Of a stretch of DNA of 64,000 nt, positions 36,516 to 44,498 are shown piece after piece. How positions within the stretch are numbered: position 1 is the first letter of the stretch; each line of letters starts with the position of its first letter. A program made the translations under genes and the position numbers. The notes under the pieces are model-generated. The model saw only the letters and a list, made by a program, of their open reading frames with translations. It did no database searches and had not been told where the DNA came from. Source of the stretch: Lederbergia citrisecunda (GTDB lineage Bacteria > Bacillota > Bacilli > Bacillales > Bacillaceae_C); NCBI RefSeq assembly GCF_018343695.1, contig NZ_JAGYPJ010000001.1, positions 1,437,001-1,501,000 on the forward strand. The letters are read 5' to 3'.

Positions 36516-36697
36516 TATGAAGATCTTTCAATTCTTCTGTTCAATAATACATATTCGAGCGCCTTATTTAAACTTTCTTCCGCTTCTTTTAAGTTTACTA
36601 AAGCAACCTCTGGTAATCGTTCTTCTCTTCCCAGTAATTCGTAGGTAGAATAAATGGCTTTGGAAATGATCTCCATTTCATTCATTGTTTGAGCCAT
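36515..36697 (-). CDS. Conserved hypothetical small protein, 60 residues
   Basis: A helical, acidic 60-residue protein (NEMEIISKAIYSTYELLGRE; LKEAEESLNKALEYVLLNRR). I do not recognise the family. It has a good ribosome binding site (GGAGG 8 nt before ATG) and a terminator at its stop, so it is a real single gene. The helical pattern suggests a small dimer or partner-binding protein, which is speculation. It lies between ypwA and ypsC. Confidence 0.7.
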   Translation of the reverse strand: MAQTMNEMEIISKAIYSTYELLGREERLPEVALVNLKEAEESLNKALEYVLLNRRIERSS

Positions 36698-36767
36698 TTG
36701 ACATACCTCCTTGCAAAAATGATATACATTTAAGTATATTCAGCAAGGTGTGCTTTTATTCTATTTA

Positions 36768-37904
36768 CTATGATCGTGGTGGCCTCGGTCCCCAAAATTG
36801 ATAAAAGTCAGTCCGAATAAAACCGTTAAAAAGCTTTCTTTTTTTCGTTGCTTGTTTTCCGTACAGCTTCTCAAATTCTGGATGAGAAGTCAAAATATAT
36901 ACAGACCAAGTATCAAGTTTTTGAAAGATCTTTCCAATTTCCCGATACATGTGTTCGACTTCCTGTTTATCTCCAATTCTTTCTCCATATGGTGGATTTC
37001 CGATAATGACTCCGTAATCTTTTTTCGATGTATAGTCACTCGCCTGCATTTGTTTAAATGTAACTATATCCCCTAACCCAGCCTCGAATGCATTATTCTT
37101 GGAGATTTCAACCATACGGTGATCAATATCGGAACCAGATATTTCTATAGGTTGGTCGTAGTTTGCCAAGTCTTCTGCTTCTTCTCTAACTTTTTCCCAT
37201 ACATCATCTCTTATCCAAGGCCATGTTTCACTTAAAAAATCCCGATTAAATCCTGGAGCAATATTTTGACCAATTAGAGCAGCTTCTATTGGAATTGTTC
37301 CAGAACCACAAAACGGATCATGAAGGATTCGGTCAGGATGCCAATTCGTAAGTTGAATAAGTGCAGCAGCCAACGTTTCTTTTATTGGCGCTTCCCCCTG
37401 GTCAATTCTATACCCACGTTTATGTAATCCAGCCCCACTCGTATCTATGCTGAGCGTTGCTCTATCTTTTAGTAAAGATATTTCAATTTTAAATAATGGA
37501 CCTGTCTCTGGTAACCAAGTGGTTTGATTATATGCTTTCTTCAATCTTTCAACAATTGCTTTTTTAACAATCGCTTGGCAGTCAGGCACACTATAAAGGG
37601 TGGATTTAACCGATTTTCCCTGTACCGGAAATTCTGCATCCATAGGAAGATAGTCTTCCCAGCTTAACGCTTTTGTCTTTTCAAAAAGCTCATCAAATGT
37701 TGATGCCTTAAACTCCCCTACAACAATTTTTACTCTATCGGCAGTCCTTAGCCACATATTTGCTCTTGCAATCGCCAGTTCATCACCTTTGAACATTACT
37801 TTTCCATTTTCTACGGTACAATCATAGCCTAGCTTTTTCACTTCATTAGCTGCAATGGCTTCAATTCCCATTGCAGTTGTTGCGATTAAATTATACGTTC
37901 TCAT
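36768..37904 (-). CDS. ypsC: RlmL-like 23S rRNA (guanine-N2) methyltransferase YpsC
   Basis: An N-terminal THUMP domain (residues about 45-160) is followed by a Rossmann methyltransferase with the SAM block HDPFCGSGTIPIEAA and catalytic NPPYGER. This is the RlmL N-terminal-type enzyme, modifying G2445-equivalent in 23S rRNA. At 378 residues it lacks the RlmK half of the E. coli fusion. I use the ATG before RTYNLI. It begins 11 nt after the GGDEF gene stop. Confidence 0.93.
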   Translation of the reverse strand: MRTYNLIATTAMGIEAIAANEVKKLGYDCTVENGKVMFKGDELAIARANMWLRTADRVKIVVGEFKASTFDELFEKTKALSWEDYLPMDAEFPVQGKSVKSTLYSVPDCQAIVKKAIVERLKKAYNQTTWLPETGPLFKIEISLLKDRATLSIDTSGAGLHKRGYRIDQGEAPIKETLAAALIQLTNWHPDRILHDPFCGSGTIPIEAALIGQNIAPGFNRDFLSETWPWIRDDVWEKVREEAEDLANYDQPIEISGSDIDHRMVEISKNNAFEAGLGDIVTFKQMQASDYTSKKDYGVIIGNPPYGERIGDKQEVEHMYREIGKIFQKLDTWSVYILTSHPEFEKLYGKQATKKRKLFNGFIRTDFYQFWGPRPPRS

Positions 37905-37915
37905 TTCCTTCACCC

Positions 37916-39643
37916 TTATAAAATTTGACTAGGATCCCATTCCTTTAATAAATCCATTAGTTCCTGTAAATGAAGCGGTGGAGATATGTAGTGACCTTGC
38001 ATGAGATCACAGCCAAGATTTTTTAATAGTTTGAATTGCTTTTCATTCATTACACCATCAACCCCAACTAGCAGATGAAGATGCTTTCCTAAATGAATGA
38101 TCGCTTCCACGATTGAGGCATCATCTTCATATTTCCCTAAATTCATAATAAAACTTTTATCAATTTTTAATTTATCAATTGGAAAGCGATTCAAATAACT
38201 TAATGACGAATACCCTGCTCCGAACCCATCAATAGTAAGTTTAACACCTAATCTTTTCAGGTCCATTAATTTGCTTTTTGAAAAAGTAGCTTGAGGCATA
38301 ATTACCCCTTCAGTTAAATCAAGCTCAATCGAGCGAGCAGGAATATTTGAGTTTTCAATCGCATATTTAACGTCTTTTACGAAACTTTCTTGATGGAAAT
38401 GAAGAGGAGAAATATTAACAGTTGTCCTAATTCCTGAGAAGCCTGCAAGATGAATCATCTTGATATCTTCACTCGCTTGACTGATAATCCAGTTGGATAT
38501 TGGAACGATTAAGCCAGTTTCCTCGGCAAGTGTGCCTAATTCATCTGGTGCAATCTCACCAAACTCATTATTTTTCCAATGACAGTGCGCTTCTATCCCT
38601 TCTATTTTTCCGCTGTTGGCATTAATAATTGGTTGATAAAGAATGTATAATTCACTATTATTCCACGCATTCCTTAATTGTGCTGCCATACCTAACTGCC
38701 TTTTATCTGAATGTAAAATTCCTTCGTGATAGATTTCGTACTGATTTCTCCCATTCAGTTTTGACATGTACATCGCTTTGTCTGCTTTTTTCAAAAGAAT
38801 TTCCGAACTATTTCCATCATTAGGATAAAAACTGATTCCTATACTCGTTGTAATATAAACTTCGTGTCCATCTATATGAAACGACTTTGTTAAACTTTCA
38901 ATAATCCTTTTGGCAATATGAACAGCTTCTCTTTGGTGCTTAATATTTGATAAAATAATGACAAATTCATCGCCTCCTAGTCTAGCGATTACGTCTTTAT
39001 TTTTTATGAGTTCTTGAAGTCTGCCCGCCACTTCTATTAATAGCTTGTCCCCTGCTTCATGTCCTAAGGAATCATTTATTTGTTTAAAACGGTCTAAATC
39101 CAAAAATAACAAAGCTAATTTTTGATTAAATTGTTGAGAAACATCGAGTAGATTCGAAAATCTTTCGCTAAACGAATGACGATTTGGAACACCGGTTAAA
39201 GCGTCAAAATGGGCAAGTTTTCTTAGTTCGTCTTCGGCTTTTTTACGATCTGTTATATCTGAGAATACTCCAATATATCCTAGAACTACCCCTTCAGAAT
39301 CTTTCACTTTTGTAATAGTGAGCCATTCTAAGAATAGCTCTCCGTTTTTTCGCTTATTCCAAATTTCTCCGCTCCAGCTGCCTTCAAGAGAAATCGTTTC
39401 CCATAACTTATGATAAAAATGTTTATCATGAAGTCCAGATTGTAAAATTCTTGGATTTTGTAAATACACTTCTTTTCGATTATACCCAGTAACGATTTCA
39501 AATGCGGAATTAATGTATATAATTTGACGTTTTTCATTAACGACCATAACGCCTTCACTTATTTGTTCCAGAATCATTGCTGAAATATTTAATTCGTATA
39601 GAATAGGATCATTAAATAATTGTTGGGCATTGATGAATTCCAT
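37916..39643 (-). CDS. PAS-GGDEF-EAL protein with a degenerate EAL domain
   Basis: Domains in order: PAS (about 22-135), GGDEF (about 140-305, intact RLGGDEFVIIL at 221-231), EAL (about 315-575). The RxxD inhibitory site is missing (KNKD at 214-217). EAL motifs are eroded: EAH instead of EAL (351-353), IDGFG instead of DDFG (471-475), GVDGVM for the usual AEGVE (527-532). NIS, LTE and KID are kept. The likely output is diguanylate cyclase, with EAL as a possible c-di-GMP receptor, but neither activity is shown. It lies between ypsC and rnpB, where B. subtilis has no such gene. Confidence 0.9.
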   Translation of the reverse strand: MEFINAQQLFNDPILYELNISAMILEQISEGVMVVNEKRQIIYINSAFEIVTGYNRKEVYLQNPRILQSGLHDKHFYHKLWETISLEGSWSGEIWNKRKNGELFLEWLTITKVKDSEGVVLGYIGVFSDITDRKKAEDELRKLAHFDALTGVPNRHSFSERFSNLLDVSQQFNQKLALLFLDLDRFKQINDSLGHEAGDKLLIEVAGRLQELIKNKDVIARLGGDEFVIILSNIKHQREAVHIAKRIIESLTKSFHIDGHEVYITTSIGISFYPNDGNSSEILLKKADKAMYMSKLNGRNQYEIYHEGILHSDKRQLGMAAQLRNAWNNSELYILYQPIINANSGKIEGIEAHCHWKNNEFGEIAPDELGTLAEETGLIVPISNWIISQASEDIKMIHLAGFSGIRTTVNISPLHFHQESFVKDVKYAIENSNIPARSIELDLTEGVIMPQATFSKSKLMDLKRLGVKLTIDGFGAGYSSLSYLNRFPIDKLKIDKSFIMNLGKYEDDASIVEAIIHLGKHLHLLVGVDGVMNEKQFKLLKNLGCDLMQGHYISPPLHLQELMDLLKEWDPSQIL

Positions 39644-39702
39644 TTATTCTGACCAACTTCCTGTAACATTATCATTAAAGTGTATGTATGGATATAAATA
39701 AA

Positions 39703-39785
39703 GAGGCTTTCCTCGTTTTCGTTAGACCACCATTATAGTAATGGAATTTTCCACATACTAGGGTCCAAGTACTTTGGGAAAGCCT
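39703..39785. repeat. Inverted-repeat structure downstream of rnpB
   Basis: GAGGCTTTCC at 39703-39712 pairs with GGGAAAGCCT at 39776-39785, flanked by A/T-rich tracts (AATAAA, TTATTTT). Inside is CCATTA/TAATGG. It may end the RNase P RNA transcript, although the 63-nt interior is long for a terminator. Confidence 0.55.
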
Positions 39786-39811
39786 TATTTTATCAGATGT
39801 AAACCTATAAT

Positions 39812-40209
39812 AACATTCATATAAGCCATGTTCTGTACCATCGTACTACAAGCGGCTATAGGTAAGCCTCGTACTCAGGCGGTAACCATCTATCTGCAGG
39901 AAAATCATTTCCTGCCTCTTTCCTTGTTGATTTCCTCAGAAAGAGTGCCTCTACCAAAATTTGAGTTTCTCGCTCGTGGGGTTTACCGCGTTCCACCTTC
40001 GTTGTTTCCAACAAAGCTACGTCACTGTGGCACTTTAAGGGTACTCATGCCATATCATTAAAGACTTAGGCATTTTTCCCGCCGTCAATCTAGACTAAAT
40101 CCAGACTGCCCTGGCTTATTGTTTGGCCAGGCACGATCACTACGGGCATCTCAGCACCGTGCGAGCATGGACTTTCCTCTGCTTTAAAAGCAGCGATTAC
40201 CCGAATGTT
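39812..40209 (-). ncRNA. rnpB: RNase P RNA, B type
   Basis: The catalytic RNA that trims tRNA 5' ends. On the minus strand it opens AACATTCGGGTAATCGCTGC and contains GAGGAAAGTCCATGCTCGCA, then AAAGTGCCACAGTGACG, GTGGAACGCGGTAAACCCC, CACGAGCGAGAAAC and TACCGCCTGAGTACGAGG; it ends near ACATGGCTTATATGAATGTT. The ends pair as P1 (AACATTC/GAATGTT). Length is about 398 nt against 401 in B. subtilis; the exact ends are set by P1. It lies beside gpsB and ypsC, as in B. subtilis. Confidence 0.96.
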
Positions 40210-40210
40210 A

Positions 40211-40239
40211 TTCATAATCGTTTTAAATATAAAGGTCAG
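40211..40239 (-). promoter_or_regulatory. Probable promoter of rnpB
   Basis: On the minus strand CTGACC (40239-40234), 17-nt spacer, TATGAA (40216-40211). Both hexamers match four of six consensus positions. The expected start agrees with the P1 end of the RNA. Confidence 0.5.
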
Positions 40240-40309
40240 TATTACCTCACCGACTTTTTATTTTATAACTTCTTTTACGACTGTGCAAGCGGTAATTTAT
40301 GGTAGAAGA

Positions 40310-40609
40310 TTAATCATCTAGCTTGCTTCCAAATACATGTCTTTCTAAATTGGAGAGACGCTTTAAAATATCAAAATTAGTCGTCCCTGCAGGTGGAACA
40401 GGCTGTCTACGAGACTGTTCATCCACTTGCTTTTTCAATCGCATATTTTCCTGTTGCAGTTCATCTACTAATTGATGCATAGTTTCATAATCTTTAATGA
40501 TTAAGTCTAAAAATTTATCAACATCATCTTGTTTATAACCGCGAACACCTGATTTAAATTCTTTTTCTAAAATTTCTTTTGCAGTCAATTTTAATCTTTC
40601 TGCTAACAA
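40310..40609 (-). CDS. gpsB: Cell-division regulator GpsB
   Basis: A DivIVA-like membrane-curvature and division adaptor that shuttles penicillin-binding protein 1 between septum and side wall. The N-terminal domain [20 protein letters not shown] and the following coiled coil ([18 protein letters not shown]) are intact; the C-terminal [20 protein letters not shown] is the trimer region. I chose a TTG start (GGTGG 8 nt upstream), giving 99 residues like B. subtilis GpsB (98). Its partner ponA is at 50.4 kb in this window. Confidence 0.95.
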   Translation of the reverse strand: MLAERLKLTAKEILEKEFKSGVRGYKQDDVDKFLDLIIKDYETMHQLVDELQQENMRLKKQVDEQSRRQPVPPAGTTNFDILKRLSNLERHVFGSKLDD

Positions 40610-40880
40610 CTGAAACACCACCTTAAATTCACACTACATTATCATCATTCTTTCAAAATAAAATGATTTTGTCAATTTTGCAAGTGATTTTTGGATAGTT
40701 TCGAAGAAGTTTCAATAAATACTAATAAGAATGGTCTTCTGCTACTGTTTTTATCAGCAGTGATTGATTATAATCTCTGGAATGAGAGCCCTTGTGGTGA
40801 TATCTGCGGTGCTTAAGATTTCAATCGTTGGATTGAGGAGCTTTTTCGACGAATCAGCACTGATTCTCATCTCGATTAAA
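40610..40880. other. Region upstream of gpsB, before the 51-bp array
   Basis: Includes TTGACA on the minus strand (about 40680), a possible -35 for gpsB with only a weak -10. The rest (40750-40880) has no gene and shows CTCGATTAAA-type fragments that may be decayed units of the neighbouring tandem array. Confidence 0.45.
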
Positions 40881-41544
40881 CTCAATCGAGACGGTAAATC
40901 ATTTATTGACTTGGTTTTGTCCCGATCCACGCTCAATCGAGACAGTAAAACATTTAATGACTTGGTTCTGTCCCCATTCACTCTCAATTGAGACAGTAAA
41001 TCATTTTTTTGACTTGGTTTTGTACCGATTCACGATCAATCGAGACAGTAAACCAATTATTGGCTTGGTTCTGTCCCCATTCACGATCAATAGAGACATT
41101 AAATCAATTATTGACCTGGTTATTTCCCGATTCACGCTCAATCGAGACGGTAAACCAATTATCGGCTTGGTTCTGTCCCCATTCACGCTCAATCGAGACA
41201 GTAAACCAATTATCGGCTTGGTTCTGTCCCCATTCATGATCAATCGAGACAGTAAACCAATTATCGGCTTGGTTCTGTCCCCATTCACGATCAATCGAGA
41301 CAGTAAACCAATTATCGGCTTGGTTCTGTCCCCATTCACGATCAATCGAGACAGTAAACCAATTATCGGCTTGGTTCTGTCCCCATTCACGCTCAATAGA
41401 GACATTAAATCAATTATTGACCTGGTTATTTCCCGATTCACGCTCAATTGAGACTGTAAACCTTTTATTGACTTAGTTCTGTCCCCATTCACGCTCAATA
41501 GAGACAGTAAATCAATTATTGACCTGGTTATTTCCCGATCATCT
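40881..41544. repeat. 51-bp tandem repeat array, 13 units
   Basis: Unit starts are at 40881, 40932, 40983, 41035, 41086, 41137, 41188, 41239, 41290, 41341, 41392, 41443 and 41494; all are 51 nt apart except one of 52. Each unit opens with CTCAATCGAGACAGTAAA or ATCAATCGAGACAGTAAA and ends near CCCCATTCACG. The three units 41239, 41290 and 41341 are almost identical. Units 41086 and 41392 share a distinct variant (GACATTAAATC...GACCTGGTTATTTCCC), suggesting duplication of a six-unit block. Because 51 is a multiple of three, long open frames occur by chance on both strands. Confidence 0.95.
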
Positions 41545-41621
41545 TAAATTGAAACTAAAATATAATAAAAACGAAAATTCCTTCCCAATCACTTGACTAT
41601 AAATTTTGTGTAAACGTTAAT

Positions 41622-42539
41622 TTATTTTCTTATATAGTATGTCGATTTTGCATTTCCTTTTAAAATAAAGTTTTTTATTAATATTCTTTGAATTGATTTC
41701 TTAGAAACAATTCCATTGCACCATTCGTAAATATCATTTGTTGTAATTTTTCTATCAGGAAATAATAATACATATTCGTCTACGCTTCGAATAATTGCAA
41801 TTGTTTTATCTTCTATTTTGTCACAACTTTTACATTTTACGGCCCTTTTTATGGCTATAATATCAAATGAATAACAGAAAACACACATAATTCCTTTCTG
41901 CAGTTCCTCATAACTATATTTCGGTAATTTTGTAAAAGTTGATTCATCTTTGTGGAGGGAAATTAGTTTTTTCGCTAACCTCTTATGGTACTCAGTTACT
42001 TTTGTTGGGATATTATTAAGCTTTTCAAAAAAACGATTCAGTTGGGTTGGATATACTATTGGGAGATTTCGCGGGGCGTTATATAAGTGAAAATCGGGGT
42101 TAATGTAGATAATAAAGGATTCGACCGGCATGCTATACCCGAGCTCTTGGAGCAACCGTCGAATAAGAAATTCACTTCTTTCTAACTGCGTCAAAGGGTT
42201 CTGTATTTCAGTTCCATTGGTGTAATACCATTTATCACCTTCAATATAATAGTCTCCTTCGTAATTTTTAATCTCAAACAAAAAAATCGTTTTTTGAGTT
42301 ATAAGAAACGAATCAATCTGGAATTCTGTATTGTTACTTTTTAACTGTAAATCATTGAGAATAAGCCATTCTTTCGAACTCTTATCTATTCTTTCATCAA
42401 ATAATAGCTCTCCTTCAAAACCTTTTTCAAGTCTAGTTAAGTGCTTCGACTCTTCAATCGATACAACCATCCTACGTTTTACAATCCTATACACCACCAA
42501 CTCAATACTTTCAACTCTCGGTTTAATAATCTTTTTCAC
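41622..42539 (-). CDS. NERD (nuclease-related) domain protein with C-terminal zinc motif
   Basis: The NERD domain occupies residues about 38-150 (GFEGELLFDERI; FQIDSFLITQKTIFLFEIKN with the Asp, Glu and Lys of a restriction-endonuclease-like fold; YYIEGDKWYY). A zinc-ribbon-like CVFCYS ... VKCKSC pattern follows near residue 220-245. The last 60 residues look like a small helical domain. Homologues are common in Bacillus, and their role is not established. The start is uncertain: GTG here overlaps its own GAGG. It is isolated between the tandem array and cotD. Confidence 0.75.
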   Translation of the reverse strand: MKKIIKPRVESIELVVYRIVKRRMVVSIEESKHLTRLEKGFEGELLFDERIDKSSKEWLILNDLQLKSNNTEFQIDSFLITQKTIFLFEIKNYEGDYYIEGDKWYYTNGTEIQNPLTQLERSEFLIRRLLQELGYSMPVESFIIYINPDFHLYNAPRNLPIVYPTQLNRFFEKLNNIPTKVTEYHKRLAKKLISLHKDESTFTKLPKYSYEELQKGIMCVFCYSFDIIAIKRAVKCKSCDKIEDKTIAIIRSVDEYVLLFPDRKITTNDIYEWCNGIVSKKSIQRILIKNFILKGNAKSTYYIRK

Positions 42540-42609
42540 ATCCTCTTATTTTAGTTATCTTAATTGTAAGAAATTACAAATCATTGGACAAGGATGTATG
42601 CACAAAAAA

Positions 42610-42635
42610 ACGAGGATGCTCTCGCATATCCTCGT
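42610..42635 (-). terminator. Terminator of cotD
   Basis: ACGAGGAT and ATCCTCGT form an 8-bp stem, followed by TTTTTTTG on the minus strand, 13 nt past the cotD stop. Confidence 0.9.
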
Positions 42636-42647
42636 CTAAAAGAATTT

Positions 42648-43019
42648 TTAATACGGGAATCCTGGGCCAAAACCTGGTCCGACCCCTGGGCCGAATCCTG
42701 GGCCGACTCCCGGTCCAAAACCACCTGGGCCAAAACCTGGGGCACCAAACCCCGGACCGAATCCTGGACCAGGAACTCCACCATAACCAGGTCCTGGGCC
42801 CGGCATAATAACATTTTCCTGAGTGACTTCATTGACAACTGATGCTGTGTGTGGGAAATAATGCTCGTGAATAATGTTTTCATGATTTACTGTTGTCGTA
42901 TGAGAAGGATGGATTTCTGGTACAATGACATTTGTACACGTATGGTTTACACAGCATTGAGTCGGATGAATAATTGGCGGGCACACCTGTGTGTGGCAAG
43001 GATTGCAAGGATTAAACAT
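42648..43019 (-). CDS. cotD: Spore coat protein CotD-like
   Basis: An inner-coat protein of the CotD family. The N-terminal half has MFNPCNPCHTQVCPPIIHPT, then CCVNHTCTNVIVPEIHPSHT and NHENIIHEHYFPHT, rich in His and Cys. The C-terminal third is a Gly/Pro repeat (PGFGPGVG type) that is longer than in B. subtilis CotD. AAGGAG lies 8 nt before the chosen ATG; eight upstream codons are not needed. In B. subtilis cotD also lies next to yprB. Mother-cell expression is expected but no promoter was assigned. Confidence 0.88.
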   Translation of the reverse strand: MFNPCNPCHTQVCPPIIHPTQCCVNHTCTNVIVPEIHPSHTTTVNHENIIHEHYFPHTASVVNEVTQENVIMPGPGPGYGGVPGPGFGPGFGAPGFGPGGFGPGVGPGFGPGVGPGFGPGFPY

Positions 43020-43253
43020 GCCGAATGCTCCTTTCTTTTTCATATATCGCTTTACACTTACAGCCTATGAGAAAGGACTGACACATGTACTAATCATAAT
43101 ACCTATATTTTGCAAAACTTTCTTATTGTTTTTTGAAATATAAAGCCATCTTCCGACTAATTTTTTGCAAATAATGTAAGAATTTATGAAAAATCCTGAA
43201 TTCGGTCGAATACTGCGCTTGCCCGGGAAATGATGACTGAATTATTTCTCAAT

Positions 43254-44483
43254 TTATTTCCGACTCAAAAGCCGATTCATTCTTTTATTAGCATTTTCAA
43301 AAAAACGATCTACTTTCGATGAATGTAATTCCATCGCAGCTCTTGTATAGTTAGTGGCTTGAACAAAATCCTTGTACTGGTGCTCCATCAATTTGGCTAA
43401 TTCTATATATGCCTCTTTTTTGACGAAATCGTCTCCATAAGCAATTACTTCTAACCATAAAGATTTTGCATCATCATAATTTTTTGCTCTTTTTAAATAA
43501 TATGCTAATTGATGTTTAGCTGAAAAATCGCCTTCCCCAGCAGCAGATTCAAATGTAGAGGCGGCTAATTCACGTTCCCCAATATATTGATACCATTCTG
43601 CAATAAGCATTTTTTCATTCGGTGTTTGACTCGGATCGACTCCTAGAATTTGATATGTTAAATGAGTATATAATGTGATCAAAGATAAAATATCCATTTC
43701 ATTATGTTCTAGAACTTTTAATATGGCTTCAGGATTCTTTCTTTCAACATAATCAAAATAAATCATAGGAGCAAGAAAGCCCGGGATATCGTCAGTTCTT
43801 TTTACATCTAAAATCTCTTCTTCTACTCTTGCAAGTTTTACAGATTCTAGGTTATTCTTCCAAAGCCTTCTAGATGCATGGTATAAATCAAAATGACCGA
43901 AGGCAGGCAGTTTAGGAACATGTTGACGAACAAGTGTATGCTGTGTCTTTACTTGTGGCCAATCAAATGACTTCCCGTTATATGTCACGAGGGTTGTATA
44001 ATCAACTCTTTCTAAAAAACTTTTATATAAAGATACTTCAAATCCAGGTTCAGGTAAAAAGTGCTGACGCAATACAAATTCATTACTTTCATAGCGGGCA
44101 TGTCCAAGTAAAAAGATTGTGTTCCCTGCTCCTCCATATAATCCTGTCGTTTCCGTATCAAAGAAAAATAAATCCGAAGGAGACATTCCTTTTGCTGATA
44201 ATGGATGATTTCCTGAAAATTCCTCCCACATAGAAAATGCTGAAAGAAACTCTTTTAACATATACTTTCCATGTTTGTAATCTAATGGATAGCGGATCTC
44301 TTTTATATAACAAAATTGATTATCGTAAAAGTAAGGAGAAGCTCCTGCTTTTTCCCACTCGTCCAAAAAAGGTAACGTAGCTGAACGATGAGGTTTTGTA
44401 TCAATTATTTCTTTAGCACCGTCACTTGTATCCTCTATACTCATATGTGCTTTAAAACGATTCAGTTTGTTTTTCAGAGACAT
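43254..44483 (-). CDS. mrfB: MrfB (YprB) exonuclease-like protein with TPR tail
   Basis: A DnaQ-like 3'-5' exonuclease fold: FFFDTETTGLYGGAGNTIFL (DEDD motif I), LVTYNGKSFDWPQ (motif II) and EHNEMDILSLITLY (motif III). Residues about 300-400 form TPR-like helices. In B. subtilis MrfA and MrfB act together in excision repair of mitomycin C adducts, independent of UvrABC. mrfA lies 15 nt upstream on the same strand. Confidence 0.9.
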   Translation of the reverse strand: MSLKNKLNRFKAHMSIEDTSDGAKEIIDTKPHRSATLPFLDEWEKAGASPYFYDNQFCYIKEIRYPLDYKHGKYMLKEFLSAFSMWEEFSGNHPLSAKGMSPSDLFFFDTETTGLYGGAGNTIFLLGHARYESNEFVLRQHFLPEPGFEVSLYKSFLERVDYTTLVTYNGKSFDWPQVKTQHTLVRQHVPKLPAFGHFDLYHASRRLWKNNLESVKLARVEEEILDVKRTDDIPGFLAPMIYFDYVERKNPEAILKVLEHNEMDILSLITLYTHLTYQILGVDPSQTPNEKMLIAEWYQYIGERELAASTFESAAGEGDFSAKHQLAYYLKRAKNYDDAKSLWLEVIAYGDDFVKKEAYIELAKLMEHQYKDFVQATNYTRAAMELHSSKVDRFFENANKRMNRLLSRK

Positions 44484-44498
44484 TTTACGACCATCTCC

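Noticed and set aside
39828-40061. A 77-codon plus-strand frame
   Set aside because: It is antisense within the RNase P RNA gene, which explains the sequence fully.
40906-41498. Overlapping long open frames on both strands (up to 181 codons) in the 51-bp array
   Set aside because: They arise because the repeat length is a multiple of three and lacks stops in several frames. None has a ribosome binding site, and the product is a low-complexity repeat on both strands.
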